A stretch of DNA of 46,005 nucleotides from DASTHG01 sp035491895 (lineage in GTDB: Bacteria; Gemmatimonadota; Gemmatimonadetes; Gemmatimonadales; GWC2-71-9), in the NCBI GenBank assembly GCA_035491895.1, contig DATJJY010000123.1:1-46005 (forward strand). Direction: 5' to 3'. Shown here piece after piece: positions 15,801 to 23,503 of this stretch. Under the pieces are notes generated by a model. It did not search any database and was not told the origin of the DNA. It saw nothing but the letters and a program-made list of their open reading frames with translations. The translations under genes and the position numbers were made by a program. How positions within the stretch are numbered: the first letter of the stretch is position 1; every line of letters begins with the position of its first letter.

Positions 15801-16321
15801 ATTACTGGGTGTATGGCGGCGCCGACGAGAACGGCGACGGGCAGATCGCGGTCGCGGGACGTCCCTGGGGAACGCTCGGTGGTACGGCGACGCCGGCGCC
15901 CGTAACGGTGAACGGCGCGGGCACCTACGGGGCGTCGTTCGCGATCGCCCAGCCGGCGGAGCACGAGCCGAACGACGTGATCGCCCAGGCGAACCCGTTG
16001 CCGCTGCCGGGGACGTCGAACGGCACGCTGAGCACGGCATCGGACGTGGACGTCGCCCGCGTCCTGATCGCCCAGGCGGGGACCTACACCTTCGAGACGT
16101 CAGCGCAGAACGGCGCCTGCGGTTTCGCGCTGGAGGCAAACACGGAGCTCACCCTCGAGAATTCGAGCGGTAGCGTGATCGCCTCGAACGACGACATCAA
16201 CGCACCGGCCCTCAACTACTGCTCGCGCATCACCGCGACGCTCGCCGCCGGCGCGTACTACGTGGCCGTGTCGGGGTGGACGGCGGGGCGTTACCGGCTC
16301 ACGGCGCGAGTCGGGAACTGA
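12830..16321 (+). CDS. large secreted subtilisin-like serine protease (S8) with Ig-like repeats
   Basis: This 1163-residue protein starts at a GTG. The N-terminus is a signal sequence ending near Cys19 (LGVATC); the lipobox is imperfect. Residues 30-130 and 350-440 are Big_1-type Ig-like domains (WQVRAGGGSLSS and WTVAAGGGSVSA match each other). Residues about 134-235 and 241-340 are another tandem pair (AAGTPISPAVQVSVEDAFGNVV and the related second copy). An inhibitor-like propeptide with DELIVTYRA lies at 480-580. The S8 domain follows, with D639 (VAVVDNG), H711 (GDHGLHVAGT), N817 (AAGNSGG) and S893 (GTSMATPH). A C-terminal beta domain (about 1065-1160) looks like a pre-peptidase C-terminal domain. 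It is probably an active extracellular or surface protease. Confidence 0.92.
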   Translation: MHRATAARVLLVVLGVATCTRDRTGPVVLVPAALSVAAGNGQTDAAGSTLAQPFVALVTTADGAPVGGIQVAWQVRAGGGSLSSAHATTDDQGRAAVLLTLGTVAGANADTVEASVAQLTGPPLLFTASTVAGPATQLVFTRAPSPAAAGTPISPAVQVSVEDAFGNVVLAAGTGIDLAIGANPGGATLSGQTHSTTLNGVASFSDLTLDKPSSGYTLVATAPSLPADTSSSFMIAPAGGSRLVFIAVPSTATAGAPLSPSVQVIARDSLGNTVTGFTDLVTVALATSPAGATLSGTTSVAAVAGVATFSDLRLDKSGAGYSLSAAANGIATTTSTAFGVGAGAAAGIIITGGNQQTAPAGTGLPIAYGVRVSDAFGNRVAGATVTWTVAAGGGSVSAGQGSTDSTGLAGTVRTLGGHAGTQTVLATVQGLADSAATFVATATPNGTISGTITFGSGFLAPPASLRSSWSPPTATTAPAPQYTPDELIVTYRATALAAPPVGSPALAAPATVAAMAASIRARLGVGAARSRYEVRGISAAVLSARVRVLDSTELDLVAAALRQDPAVLTIERNGIVHLDARHASLAAATTSVTAAAAAAPIAPSDPLYSWEAWDYGMIDLPRAWAITTGSASVLVAVVDNGIRYDHPAVAANLTHDGYDFVSDVSVAVCAGGHISNAGDGDGYDPDPTMPADYNYDEKNSCVKGLSTWGDHGLHVAGTIGAVGNDGVGTSGVNWTVRIRPVRVLGVSGSGSYYDIAQGLLYAAGLPADNGHGGTVQAPSAARIINVSLGGTSSSSTLHNALIAATNAGSLVIAAAGNSGGTTPLYPAAYPEALSVSAVGPDGALASYSSYGSTVDIAAPGGDIADGGGSYGVTSSVWNFVTNTPAYDSWDGTSMATPHVTGVAALLLAQNPSLTAAQLRSRLTTWAVDAGPAGVDNLYGAGIVNARNSLAQSFAPPEQLYALLYDANTGRLIATLPTANGAYSFTGLDDGNYWVYGGADENGDGQIAVAGRPWGTLGGTATPAPVTVNGAGTYGASFAIAQPAEHEPNDVIAQANPLPLPGTSNGTLSTASDVDVARVLIAQAGTYTFETSAQNGACGFALEANTELTLENSSGSVIASNDDINAPALNYCSRITATLAAGAYYVAVSGWTAGRYRLTARVGN

Positions 16322-16339
16322 GCGCGGCCGATCAGTTCC
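16314..16339. terminator. 8-bp inverted repeat joining two convergent stops
   Basis: GGAACTGA (16314-16321) and TCAGTTCC (16332-16339) form a perfect inverted repeat. Each arm ends in the TGA stop of one of the two converging genes. No T-tract is seen. Confidence 0.4.
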
Positions 16340-16949
16340 TGCAGCACTTGAGACCGCACGACGACCACCCCTGCTCGTCGTCTTCCTGCCAGATCCAGCG
16401 AGCGACCGCCCTTGTCCGGTAGACGGGATCGTGCCTATCCCCGTCATAGAGAAGCGGGCGCCCAGTCCGGCTGACGACGAGGCCCGTTGAATCGGTCGAG
16501 ATCATGACCGACTGGTTTTTCGTGCTGTCGGCTCCCAGCTGCGCCCACCAGTACGTGATGCTGTGCGGGGCCAGGCCGAGTTTCGGATACGGCTCGTCGC
16601 TCTTGTTGATAATGCGCGCGATGATCCGTCCGTGACGCAGGTCATCCTCCCTTATGGTGTGGTTGCCGATCTCAGGCTGGATAGCAGCGAGCGGGCCGTA
16701 ATGCAGATCGGGGTATCGCCCGACCGCGAGACGCTGCTCGTCGCCGACGTCATAGCTCGTGTCGAAGTCGAGCTTGGCGACATAGTCGCGCAACGCCTGG
16801 CCCGACGCGCGACTAGTGTCGAGCGCGTTGAACCCCGTGGCGGGGGCCGGAGTCGGGCGCACCTGTTCGTTCGGGTGGCACCCGGCGATGACCACGAGCA
16901 GCGCAATCCCCCCCATCGTGCACCAACCCTGCCCTGACAACGCGCTCAT
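16332..16949 (-). CDS. lipoprotein with Cys-rich C-terminus
   Basis: This 205-residue protein starts at the ATG at 16949, with GGGAGGGACCC just upstream. An ATG 11 codons later could also serve. The signal peptide ends in a good lipobox (LLVVIAGC). The mature region (DTSRASGQALRDYVAKLDFDTSYDVGDEQRL, then DLRHGRIIARIINKSDEPYPKLGL) has no family I recognise. The protein ends GWSSCGLKCCRN, a compact cysteine cluster unusual for a lipoprotein tail. The same frame is open further upstream inside the kinase gene, but only as a shadow. It lies 40 nt downstream of the kinase on the same strand and may be co-transcribed. Confidence 0.75.
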   Translation of the reverse strand: MSALSGQGWCTMGGIALLVVIAGCHPNEQVRPTPAPATGFNALDTSRASGQALRDYVAKLDFDTSYDVGDEQRLAVGRYPDLHYGPLAAIQPEIGNHTIREDDLRHGRIIARIINKSDEPYPKLGLAPHSITYWWAQLGADSTKNQSVMISTDSTGLVVSRTGRPLLYDGDRHDPVYRTRAVARWIWQEDDEQGWSSCGLKCCRN

Positions 16950-16989
16950 GGGTCCCTCCCAGCTTTGGTGAGCTACGAATTCACCGCTA

Positions 16990-19900
16990 TCACTTGCCTG
17001 AGCCAGCCAAGGCTCGCATGCGATCGACCACGGGCTGCAGCGCTGCGTCGGCGTCGGACCACAGCGTGACGACGGCGGCCGCCCAGCGGCGGGCGGTCGC
17101 TCGATCCCCCGCGCGCGCGGCCAGGTCCGCGCGCAACGCCATGGCTCGCACGAGTCCGCCGGATTGCGCGACGAAGTCGAGGAGACTGGTTCCCAGCGTG
17201 GGCAGCGCGTCGAGCGGCCCTCCCACCAATCGGATCGCCGCACTCGAATCGCCGAGGGCGAGCGCCAGCGCTGCCAACTGATAGGCGAAGTCGATCGGGA
17301 TGTCGCCTGGCAACCCCTGCTGCGCCTGCTGCAGGACATCAACGAGCCCGGCCCGAACAGTCGCGGTATCGCCGCGCGCCAGCGACCACTGCAGCTCCAA
17401 GAGACGGAGGCCGCCGGCGTTCTTGCGATGTACCGGCCCCGCACCGCGCTCGGGAAACGCGAGTGCCGTCGGGAGATCGAGCGCCGCTTGCCGAACCATC
17501 GCTCGTTGATTCGCCTCGACCAGATGTTCAACGTTCCGTTCGATGCGGGCCTGGAGCGCTGCGATGCTGTCCCGTGGCCCACCTGCCGCGGCATAAACCA
17601 GCAGAGCGAGGGATCCCTCCAGGATCGGTGGCGGCACGTAAATGAGGACGCCTTCCGATGTTCGGAGTGAGTCTTCTGCTTGCGACCGCGGGAGGAGATC
17701 TGCCCCCCGGTTGACGCGACCGGTGAGCACGGCCAGCCGCGCCAGCGGGCCGGCGAATTCGGGGGGAGCCGGGTCGCTGAACGACACGAGCTGCGAGTCG
17801 GCCAGGGACTTCGCCTGGGCGAACTCTTCCAACTTCAGGTGCAGCCGCGTCTCGATCACGGCGAGCCGGAGCGCCTGCTCTGGCGTACGGGCCGTGCGTC
17901 GAGCGCGCCTGATGATGGTGACCGCCGAGCGCTCCTCGGAACCCGCGCTGCGAATCAGTCCCATCGTCTCGAGTACCGCCCCGTGGGCTTCGAGGGCATC
18001 GGCGTCCTCCGGGAACGCGCCCACCCACGCGGCCGTGATATTCAGCAGCGCTGCCTGGTTACGGTTTACGGCCGCTCGCTGGGTGACGGGACGCACTTCT
18101 GGTCCGCCTCGAGCCCATTGCCGTAGTGGGTACGGCACGAACGCCAGCGTGTCGTGGTCGAGCGACGGGAAGGCGGCAAAGTGAGCCGTGTCTGGCGCGA
18201 GGGCCGCACCGGGGCGATAGATGTCCATTTCCGTGAAAAGCAGCCGCGCCAGCCGGTCCAGCTCGTCGCCGCGGAATGCGCGATGCGCCGACGTGTTGAT
18301 CCGCAGCGCGCGAGTGTAGGCCCCCACGGCCGCCTGATAGCTGCCACGGAATCCCCAATGCGACGGACTGGCCGGATCGCGCACCACCGTGCGATCGCGC
18401 GCGTGACAATCGCCGAGTCCGTACAACGCCACGAAGTCGAGCGAATCGCGCTTGAGCAGGGCCTGATATTCGGCGCACGCCTGCGGATGCCGGCCCTCGG
18501 CCATCGCACGGAGCGCCGTAGCGCGGAGGCGATCGCTCGGTGAGAGACCGCCGGGCGCAGCTAGGGCGGCGTCGACGAATCCCTCCCATTCGATCTTCGA
18601 GAGGCCGCGCCACTCCCGAACTTGAGCGAGCCAGAAGTTTGCGTGGGGGTAGGAAGGATCTGTCGTCACCGCTTCGCGGAACGCGCTGTCGGCGACGGCG
18701 AGATCCCAACTCGAGAGCGCGTCGTGCCCACGCTGGTAGGCGTACCAGGCAGCCAGGTTTTTCGTGCCCGTCGTCCCACTGACGGCCCCTGGGGCATGTA
18801 CGCCGAGCAACAACGAATCCGCGAGCGCGTTGAACCGGTCGGAGAGCCCGGACAAGCGCTGGTCGAGACGGACCTCCCGTTGGCGCAGCAATCGCCCCTT
18901 CGCGACGTCGTACAGCATCGCCCGCACGACGATGGAATCGGCCAGCGAATCCACCTCGCCCCACAGCATCAGTCCGGAGTGGAGCTGCCGCGCGCTCGCG
19001 AACGCGTCGGCCAGCGTCGGGGTCTTGTCGCCCCGCTGGAGTCTCTGGTCACGCGCCCGGAACTCGTCGACCAACCGGACGCCCGTCCACCGCTCGAACG
19101 CCTCGCGCAGCAGGAGCTCGCACTGATCTCCCGTGAGCAGCGTCGGTGCCACGGCCCCGCGGTGTTGGAATGGCACGATCAAATAGAGAGACGAGTCGAG
19201 CTCAGCCCCTGACACCGTACGCAGCACGAGCACGGTGGCGGCAGCGATCAAGCCCCCGCCCAGGAGCCCTGCGCCCCAGCGTCGACGCTGTCGCCGCAGC
19301 ATCACGCTGCGCGGCGTCCATACATCCGACGGCGCCCGCAGCGCCTCTGCCGCTTCCCCCGCCGTCGCGAACCGATCCTTCGGCAACACCTCGAGCAGCC
19401 GCGCCACCACCCCCGCCACCTCCGGGGGTACCGACGGCCGCAACACAGACAACTCGGCCACCCGGTCCCGCGGCGCGAGCGGCCCGGCACTCGGCCCCTC
19501 GGGCGGTGTCAGCGCGAGCGGTGGCCGCCCCGCCAGCATCTCGAACAGCACGCAGCCCAGACTGTAGAGATCGCTGCGGCCGTCCACGGCGATGCTGCCC
19601 GCCGCCTGCTCGGGGCTCATGTAGTCGGGCGTGCCCACCGCCATTCCTGCCGCGGTGTGCCGCTCGCCCGCCTTGCTGATGGCCCGCGCGATGCCGAAAT
19701 CGCTCACCTCGGCGTGGCCATCCTGCAGCAGGATGTTTTCCGGCTTGATGTCGCGATGCACCACGCCGTTGCGGTGGGCGAAATCCAGCGCGTCGGCGAT
19801 CTCGCGCGCGATCTCCAGCGCCTCGACGAGCGGCAGTTGTCCCCGCGCCTCGAGCGCGTCGCGCAGCGACTCGCCGGGAACGTAGGGCATGACGTAGTAC

Positions 19901-20223
19901 AGGCAGCCGTCCGCATCGCCGGAGTCGTGCAGCGGCATGATGTGGGGATGGGCCAGGCCCGCGGCGAACTTGATCTCCTGGAGGAAGCGATCGGCGCCGA
20001 GCGTCGCCGCGAGCTCGGGGCGCAGCACCTTGAGCGCCACGTCGCGGTCGAGGCGCAGATCGTGCGCCCGGTAGACGATCGCCATCCCGCCGCGGCCGAT
20101 CTCGCGACCGATCGCGTAGCGCCCCGCGAGGGCGTTCTCCAAACGATTGCGCAGCTCGGCCATCAGCCTGCGACGCTCCGCTTTTCGACTGAGAGTGGAG
20201 AGAGCTTCAGCGTACTGTGCCAC
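16990..20223 (-). CDS. receptor Ser/Thr protein kinase with TolB-like and TPR ectodomain
   Basis: This 1077-residue protein has a Hanks-type kinase at about 36-295: Gly loop GRGGMA (43-48), K65, E83, HRDIKPEN (156-163), DFG (175-177) and MSPEQ (202-206). A single membrane helix spans about 317-337 after a basic stretch. The extracytoplasmic part begins SSLYLIVPFQHRG, a TolB_N/FlgO-like domain, and continues as a long TPR-like helical repeat region (AWYAYQRGHDALSSWDLAVADSAFREAV). The GTG start at 20223 has GGAGG 5 nt upstream. An ATG at 20163 would give the N-terminus typical of relatives (MAELRNRLENALAGRYAI). It is divergent from prs, and its ligand and targets are unknown. Confidence 0.93.
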   Translation of the reverse strand: MAQYAEALSTLSRKAERRRLMAELRNRLENALAGRYAIGREIGRGGMAIVYRAHDLRLDRDVALKVLRPELAATLGADRFLQEIKFAAGLAHPHIMPLHDSGDADGCLYYVMPYVPGESLRDALEARGQLPLVEALEIAREIADALDFAHRNGVVHRDIKPENILLQDGHAEVSDFGIARAISKAGERHTAAGMAVGTPDYMSPEQAAGSIAVDGRSDLYSLGCVLFEMLAGRPPLALTPPEGPSAGPLAPRDRVAELSVLRPSVPPEVAGVVARLLEVLPKDRFATAGEAAEALRAPSDVWTPRSVMLRRQRRRWGAGLLGGGLIAAATVLVLRTVSGAELDSSLYLIVPFQHRGAVAPTLLTGDQCELLLREAFERWTGVRLVDEFRARDQRLQRGDKTPTLADAFASARQLHSGLMLWGEVDSLADSIVVRAMLYDVAKGRLLRQREVRLDQRLSGLSDRFNALADSLLLGVHAPGAVSGTTGTKNLAAWYAYQRGHDALSSWDLAVADSAFREAVTTDPSYPHANFWLAQVREWRGLSKIEWEGFVDAALAAPGGLSPSDRLRATALRAMAEGRHPQACAEYQALLKRDSLDFVALYGLGDCHARDRTVVRDPASPSHWGFRGSYQAAVGAYTRALRINTSAHRAFRGDELDRLARLLFTEMDIYRPGAALAPDTAHFAAFPSLDHDTLAFVPYPLRQWARGGPEVRPVTQRAAVNRNQAALLNITAAWVGAFPEDADALEAHGAVLETMGLIRSAGSEERSAVTIIRRARRTARTPEQALRLAVIETRLHLKLEEFAQAKSLADSQLVSFSDPAPPEFAGPLARLAVLTGRVNRGADLLPRSQAEDSLRTSEGVLIYVPPPILEGSLALLVYAAAGGPRDSIAALQARIERNVEHLVEANQRAMVRQAALDLPTALAFPERGAGPVHRKNAGGLRLLELQWSLARGDTATVRAGLVDVLQQAQQGLPGDIPIDFAYQLAALALALGDSSAAIRLVGGPLDALPTLGTSLLDFVAQSGGLVRAMALRADLAARAGDRATARRWAAAVVTLWSDADAALQPVVDRMRALAGSGK

Positions 20224-20360
20224 ACGTGCCTCCGCCAGCAGATGGCCGTCCGGCGCCCTCCTCGCCGAACGCCTGCAATCTGCCGGCGTGTAGTCAATTC
20301 CCCGACAATCCCCAACCCCTTGGCTTGGTGCAGCTTGCCAGCTAGTTTGGAGGGCTCCCG

Positions 20361-21314
20361 ATGGCAGACTTCACGTTTTCCCGGGGACAGTTGCTGCTCC
20401 TCGCGGGCACGGCCAACCGGCCGCTCGCCGAGGAGATGGCGCAGCAATTGAATCAACCGCTGTGCGCCGTGACGCTGCGCCATTTCGCCGACGGCGAGCT
20501 GTTCGTGAAAATCGACGAGAACGTGCGCGGGCGGGATGTGTTCATCATCCAGTCGACCAACCCGCCGGCGGAGAATTACCTGGAGCTGTTGCTGCTGATC
20601 GACGCCGCGCGGCGGGCGAGCGCGGCGCGCATCACGGCGGTGCTGCCCTACTTCGGGTACGCGCGCCAGGACCGCAAGGACCAGCCGCGCGTGGCGGTGA
20701 GCGCCAAGCTGATGGCGAACCTGATCACCCACGCGGGCGCCGACCGCGTGCTGGGAATGGACTTCCACTCCCATCAGGTGCAGGGCTTCTGGGACATCCC
20801 GGTGGACCACCTGTACGCGGCCCCGGTGTTCGTGTCCCACTATCGGGCGAAGCAGCTCAAGGACCCGGTGGTGGTGGCCCCCGACGTGGGATCGGCCAAG
20901 ATGGCGCGCGGCTTCGCGAAGCGGTTGAACGCGTCGCTCGCGATCATCGACAAGCGGCGACCGTCGGCGAATATCGCGGAAGTCGTGAACGTGGTCGGCG
21001 AGGTCGAGGGCTCGGACTGCCTCATCCCCGACGACATGATCGATACGGCGGGGACGATCACCGAAGCGGCGAGCGCGTTGCGGCGCCTCGGCGCGCGCCG
21101 GGTCTTCGCCTTCGCGACCCATGCGCTCCTGTCGGGGCCGGCGGTGGAGCGGCTCAGGGCGTCGCCGATCGAAGAAGTGACGGTGACGAACACGATCCGT
21201 ATCCCCGACGAGCGGCGCTTCGAAAAGTTGAAAGTGTTGTCGATCGCGGCGCTGATGGCGAAAGCCATCGGCTATGAACACTCGAACCAGTCAGTGAGCT
21301 CGCTGTTCGACTGA
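20361..21314 (+). CDS. prs: ribose-phosphate pyrophosphokinase
   Basis: This 317-residue PRPP synthetase is bacterial class I. It shows NRPLAEEMAQQL, RHFADGELFVKIDENVRGRDVFIIQS, the ATP-binding loop YFGYARQDRKDQPRVAVSAKL, MDFHSHQVQGFWDIPVDHL, the catalytic IDKRRPS and the PRPP loop DDMIDTAGTI. It makes PRPP from ribose 5-phosphate and ATP for nucleotide, His and Trp synthesis. GGAGGG lies about 7 nt upstream of the ATG, and TAGTTTG lies just before that. The order prs-rplY-pth downstream is the widely conserved one. Confidence 0.98.
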   Translation: MADFTFSRGQLLLLAGTANRPLAEEMAQQLNQPLCAVTLRHFADGELFVKIDENVRGRDVFIIQSTNPPAENYLELLLLIDAARRASAARITAVLPYFGYARQDRKDQPRVAVSAKLMANLITHAGADRVLGMDFHSHQVQGFWDIPVDHLYAAPVFVSHYRAKQLKDPVVVAPDVGSAKMARGFAKRLNASLAIIDKRRPSANIAEVVNVVGEVEGSDCLIPDDMIDTAGTITEAASALRRLGARRVFAFATHALLSGPAVERLRASPIEEVTVTNTIRIPDERRFEKLKVLSIAALMAKAIGYEHSNQSVSSLFD

Positions 21315-21322
21315 TGTGACTC

Positions 21323-21346
21323 TGACGTTTGATGACTGAGGTCTGA
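21323..21346 (+). repeat. Period-7 TGA array, locus C (after prs), degenerate
   Basis: The units are TGACGTT, TGATGAC and TGAGGTC, then TGA. TGA recurs at 21323, 21330, 21337 and 21344, giving stops in all three + frames between the prs stop and the rplY start at 21350. Confidence 0.65.
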
Positions 21347-21349
21347 TCT

Positions 21350-22081
21350 ATGGCACAATTCATCTCCATCACCGCCTCGCCGCGCACCACCGGCGGCAAA
21401 GGCGCCGCCCGCCAGGCGCGGCTCAAGAAGAAAGTACCCGCCGTCGTCTACGGGCACGACCGGGCGAGCCAGTCGCTCGAGGTCGACGCGCAGGCGCTCG
21501 AGCAGGTGCTCTCCGGCGTCGAGCCCTCGAGCACGCTCGTCGAGCTCACCGTAGAGGGCAAGAAGGCGCGCGCCCTGATCCGCGAGATCCAGCGGCATCC
21601 GGTTCGGCCCGACATCATCCACATCGACTTCTACGAGATCAAAGGCGACGAAAAAGTGCGCCTCAAGGTGCCGGTGCATCTCACCGGAACCCCGGACGGC
21701 GTCCGCAACGCGGGCGGCGTGCTCGATCAGGTGACCCGCGAGGTCGAGATCGCCGTGCTCCCCGAGCACATTCCCGACCGCGTCGAGCTCGACGTCACGA
21801 CGCTCACGATCGGCCACTCGGTGCACGTGCGCGATCTCGTCATCCCCAACGCCACCATCCTCACCCTGGCCGATCTCACGATCGCCACCGTGGTGCCGCC
21901 GCGCGCCGAGGAAGTCGTCGCCCCCGCCGCGGAGACCGGCACCGAAGTCGCCGAGCCCGAGCTGATCCGCAAGGTCCGCGAGGGCGAAGAAGGCGAGGAG
22001 GGCGAAGCCGAGGCCGAAGGCAAGGCCCCCGAAGCTGCGCCTGCGAAGCCCGAGAAGTCCAAGGGCGGCAAAGAGGGCTGA
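21350..22081 (+). CDS. rplY: 50S ribosomal protein L25, Ctc (TL5) long form
   Basis: This 243-residue protein has an N-terminal 5S-rRNA-binding L25 domain (about 1-95): TGGKGAARQARLKKKVPAVVYG, STLVELTVEGKKARALIREIQRHPVRPDIIHIDFYEI. The TL5-type beta domain follows (about 100-190), with KVPVHLTGTPDGVRNAGGVLDQVTREVEI. Residues after about 200 are acidic and low-complexity (REGEEGEEGEAEAEG) and end in a Lys-rich tail. Such tails are common in CTC-type L25 proteins. It stabilises 5S rRNA in the large subunit. The pth frame follows 3 nt after its stop in the same phase. Confidence 0.97.
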   Translation: MAQFISITASPRTTGGKGAARQARLKKKVPAVVYGHDRASQSLEVDAQALEQVLSGVEPSSTLVELTVEGKKARALIREIQRHPVRPDIIHIDFYEIKGDEKVRLKVPVHLTGTPDGVRNAGGVLDQVTREVEIAVLPEHIPDRVELDVTTLTIGHSVHVRDLVIPNATILTLADLTIATVVPPRAEEVVAPAAETGTEVAEPELIRKVREGEEGEEGEAEAEGKAPEAAPAKPEKSKGGKEG

Positions 22082-22084
22082 GCA

Positions 22085-22627
22085 CTGCGCGCCGTCGTCG
22101 GGCTGGGGAACCCGGGCCCGGAGTATGCGGCGACGCGCCACAACCTCGGTTTCTGGGTGGCGGACGCGCTCGTCCGGCATTGGGGGCTCTCCCCCTTTCG
22201 CCGCGGCGAGCGCGCTCGCGTTTCGGATGGTGCCGTCGCCGGCGTTCCCGTCCGGGTGCTCAAACCCACCACCATGATGAATCGCAGCGGCGCCGCGCTC
22301 GCGAGCCTGCGCGCCGATGCGACCTTCGTCCCCGCGCGCGACCTGCTCATCGTCGTGGACGACTTCAACATTCCGCTCGGCACCTACCGGCTGCGTCCCT
22401 CGGGCTCCGCCGGCGGCCATAACGGCTTGAAGAGCATCGAAGCCGCATTGCAGTCGCAGGAGTACACGCGCCTGCGCATCGGCATTGGCCCGCTCCCCGG
22501 CGGCGAGCCGTGGGAGGACTTCGTACTGGGACCGTTCGACGAGGCCGAACGCGACCAGGCCGAAGCACTGATGCCGGAGTTATTGAAGGAAGTGGACGGC
22601 TGGCTGCGGCAGGGGGCGCCGGCTTAG
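22085..22627 (+). CDS. pth: peptidyl-tRNA hydrolase (apparent CTG start)
   Basis: This protein of about 180 residues recycles peptidyl-tRNA dropped from ribosomes. Family motifs are complete: VVGLGNPGPEYAATRHNLGFW (N9, H19), MMNRSG (N66), IVVDDFNIPLG (D92/D93) and GSAGGHNGLKSI (N113). No ATG, GTG or TTG lies upstream of the conserved GLGNPG block after the rplY stop. The codons are TGA, GCA, CTG, CGC, and so on. The CTG at 22085 is the only candidate that gives the expected N-terminus, and GAGGG lies about 8 nt upstream. The first GTG (22157) would delete N9 and H19. Its stop overlaps that of the convergent gene (TTAG). Confidence 0.95.
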   Translation: MRAVVGLGNPGPEYAATRHNLGFWVADALVRHWGLSPFRRGERARVSDGAVAGVPVRVLKPTTMMNRSGAALASLRADATFVPARDLLIVVDDFNIPLGTYRLRPSGSAGGHNGLKSIEAALQSQEYTRLRIGIGPLPGGEPWEDFVLGPFDEAERDQAEALMPELLKEVDGWLRQGAPA

Positions 22628-23376
22628 CGCGCCGCGACAGCGGCGTCCCGGGTCCAGATGACCAGCAATCCGCAGCGCCGCGCCAGCGCGCTCAACGAAT
22701 ACCCGTTCGAGAGCGTCACGCCCGACCCGATGTCGTAGCGCGGCCGATAGACCTCAAGCCCCGCCACCTCGTCCAACGAAATCGCGGCGAGGTTCTCCGT
22801 GACCGCCGGGTAGCCGTTCATCAAAACCGACATCGGGCACTCGCGAGCGCCGGCGAGCAGCACCGGACCACACCCTCGGCTGCTGCAGCGATACATCGCC
22901 CCGACCTGCAGGAGCGCCTGGTCGACGGTGTGAAGGTGAGTGCGAGCGAGGTCCGCGCGCGTGAAAAAGCGCCCAAACCCGAGGCGGCGCCGCTCGAAGA
23001 ATCCGGCCAGTCCGAGCTGATTGTCCAGACGGTCGGCCGCAACGACGTCCGGTGCCAGATCGGCCGCCGTGCTGTCGAGCAGTGCTTCGATCCGCGGGTT
23101 CTTCGCCTTCGACAGATCGAGCTCCTGATCGGGTGAGCTCTTCCCGCCATACTCGAAGCGCATCTTGACCTTCGCGAGCGGGAGCGAAGGGAAATCGAAC
23201 CGGCCGGCGGAGTTGGTCGACCGCGATGACTGCCCGGGAACCGAGACCAGCACCCCCGGGAGCGGATCGCCGCTCAAGCTCGAGAGGACAATACCGCTCA
23301 GGCGTGTCGTGGCCTGTTGCGCCCCGAGGGACGCCGCCAGGGTCAACGCGAGGAAGGTGGTGCCGATGGTCCGCAT
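22624..23376 (-). CDS. secreted protein with CarboxypepD_reg and TonB-plug domains
   Basis: This 250-residue protein starts at the ATG at 23376, the beginning of a clear signal peptide (TTFLALTLAASLGAQQ). Residues about 25-100 are a carboxypeptidase regulatory-like beta-sandwich: LSGIVLSSLSGDPLPGVLVSV, then NSAGRFDFPSLPL. Residues about 120-235 resemble a TonB receptor plug: FFERRRLGFGRFFTRADL, MSVLMNGYPAVTENLAAISLDEVAGLEVYRP. No beta-barrel follows, so it is not itself a transporter. Plug-only relatives are common in Gemmatimonadota by my recollection. It may be a periplasmic partner or an evolutionary remnant; function unknown. Confidence 0.8.
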   Translation of the reverse strand: MRTIGTTFLALTLAASLGAQQATTRLSGIVLSSLSGDPLPGVLVSVPGQSSRSTNSAGRFDFPSLPLAKVKMRFEYGGKSSPDQELDLSKAKNPRIEALLDSTAADLAPDVVAADRLDNQLGLAGFFERRRLGFGRFFTRADLARTHLHTVDQALLQVGAMYRCSSRGCGPVLLAGARECPMSVLMNGYPAVTENLAAISLDEVAGLEVYRPRYDIGSGVTLSNGYSLSALARRCGLLVIWTRDAAVAAR

Positions 23377-23503
23377 GGCTTGGTAATACACCAAATCGTG
23401 CCGCTGTGGCCGCCACTTCCCTCTCCTGTTATGTTCCCGAGTTCCCAATCCCCTACTCGGCGCCACACCAGCGCCGGGTCGCTCACGACCAAAGGGAGGT
23501 GTC

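Noticed and set aside
12574..20360. att-type direct repeat of the tRNA-Gln 3' end marking an integrated element
   Set aside because: I searched the spacers around 16950-16990 and 20224-20360 for the TTCGAATCC end and found no copy; no integrase gene is present.
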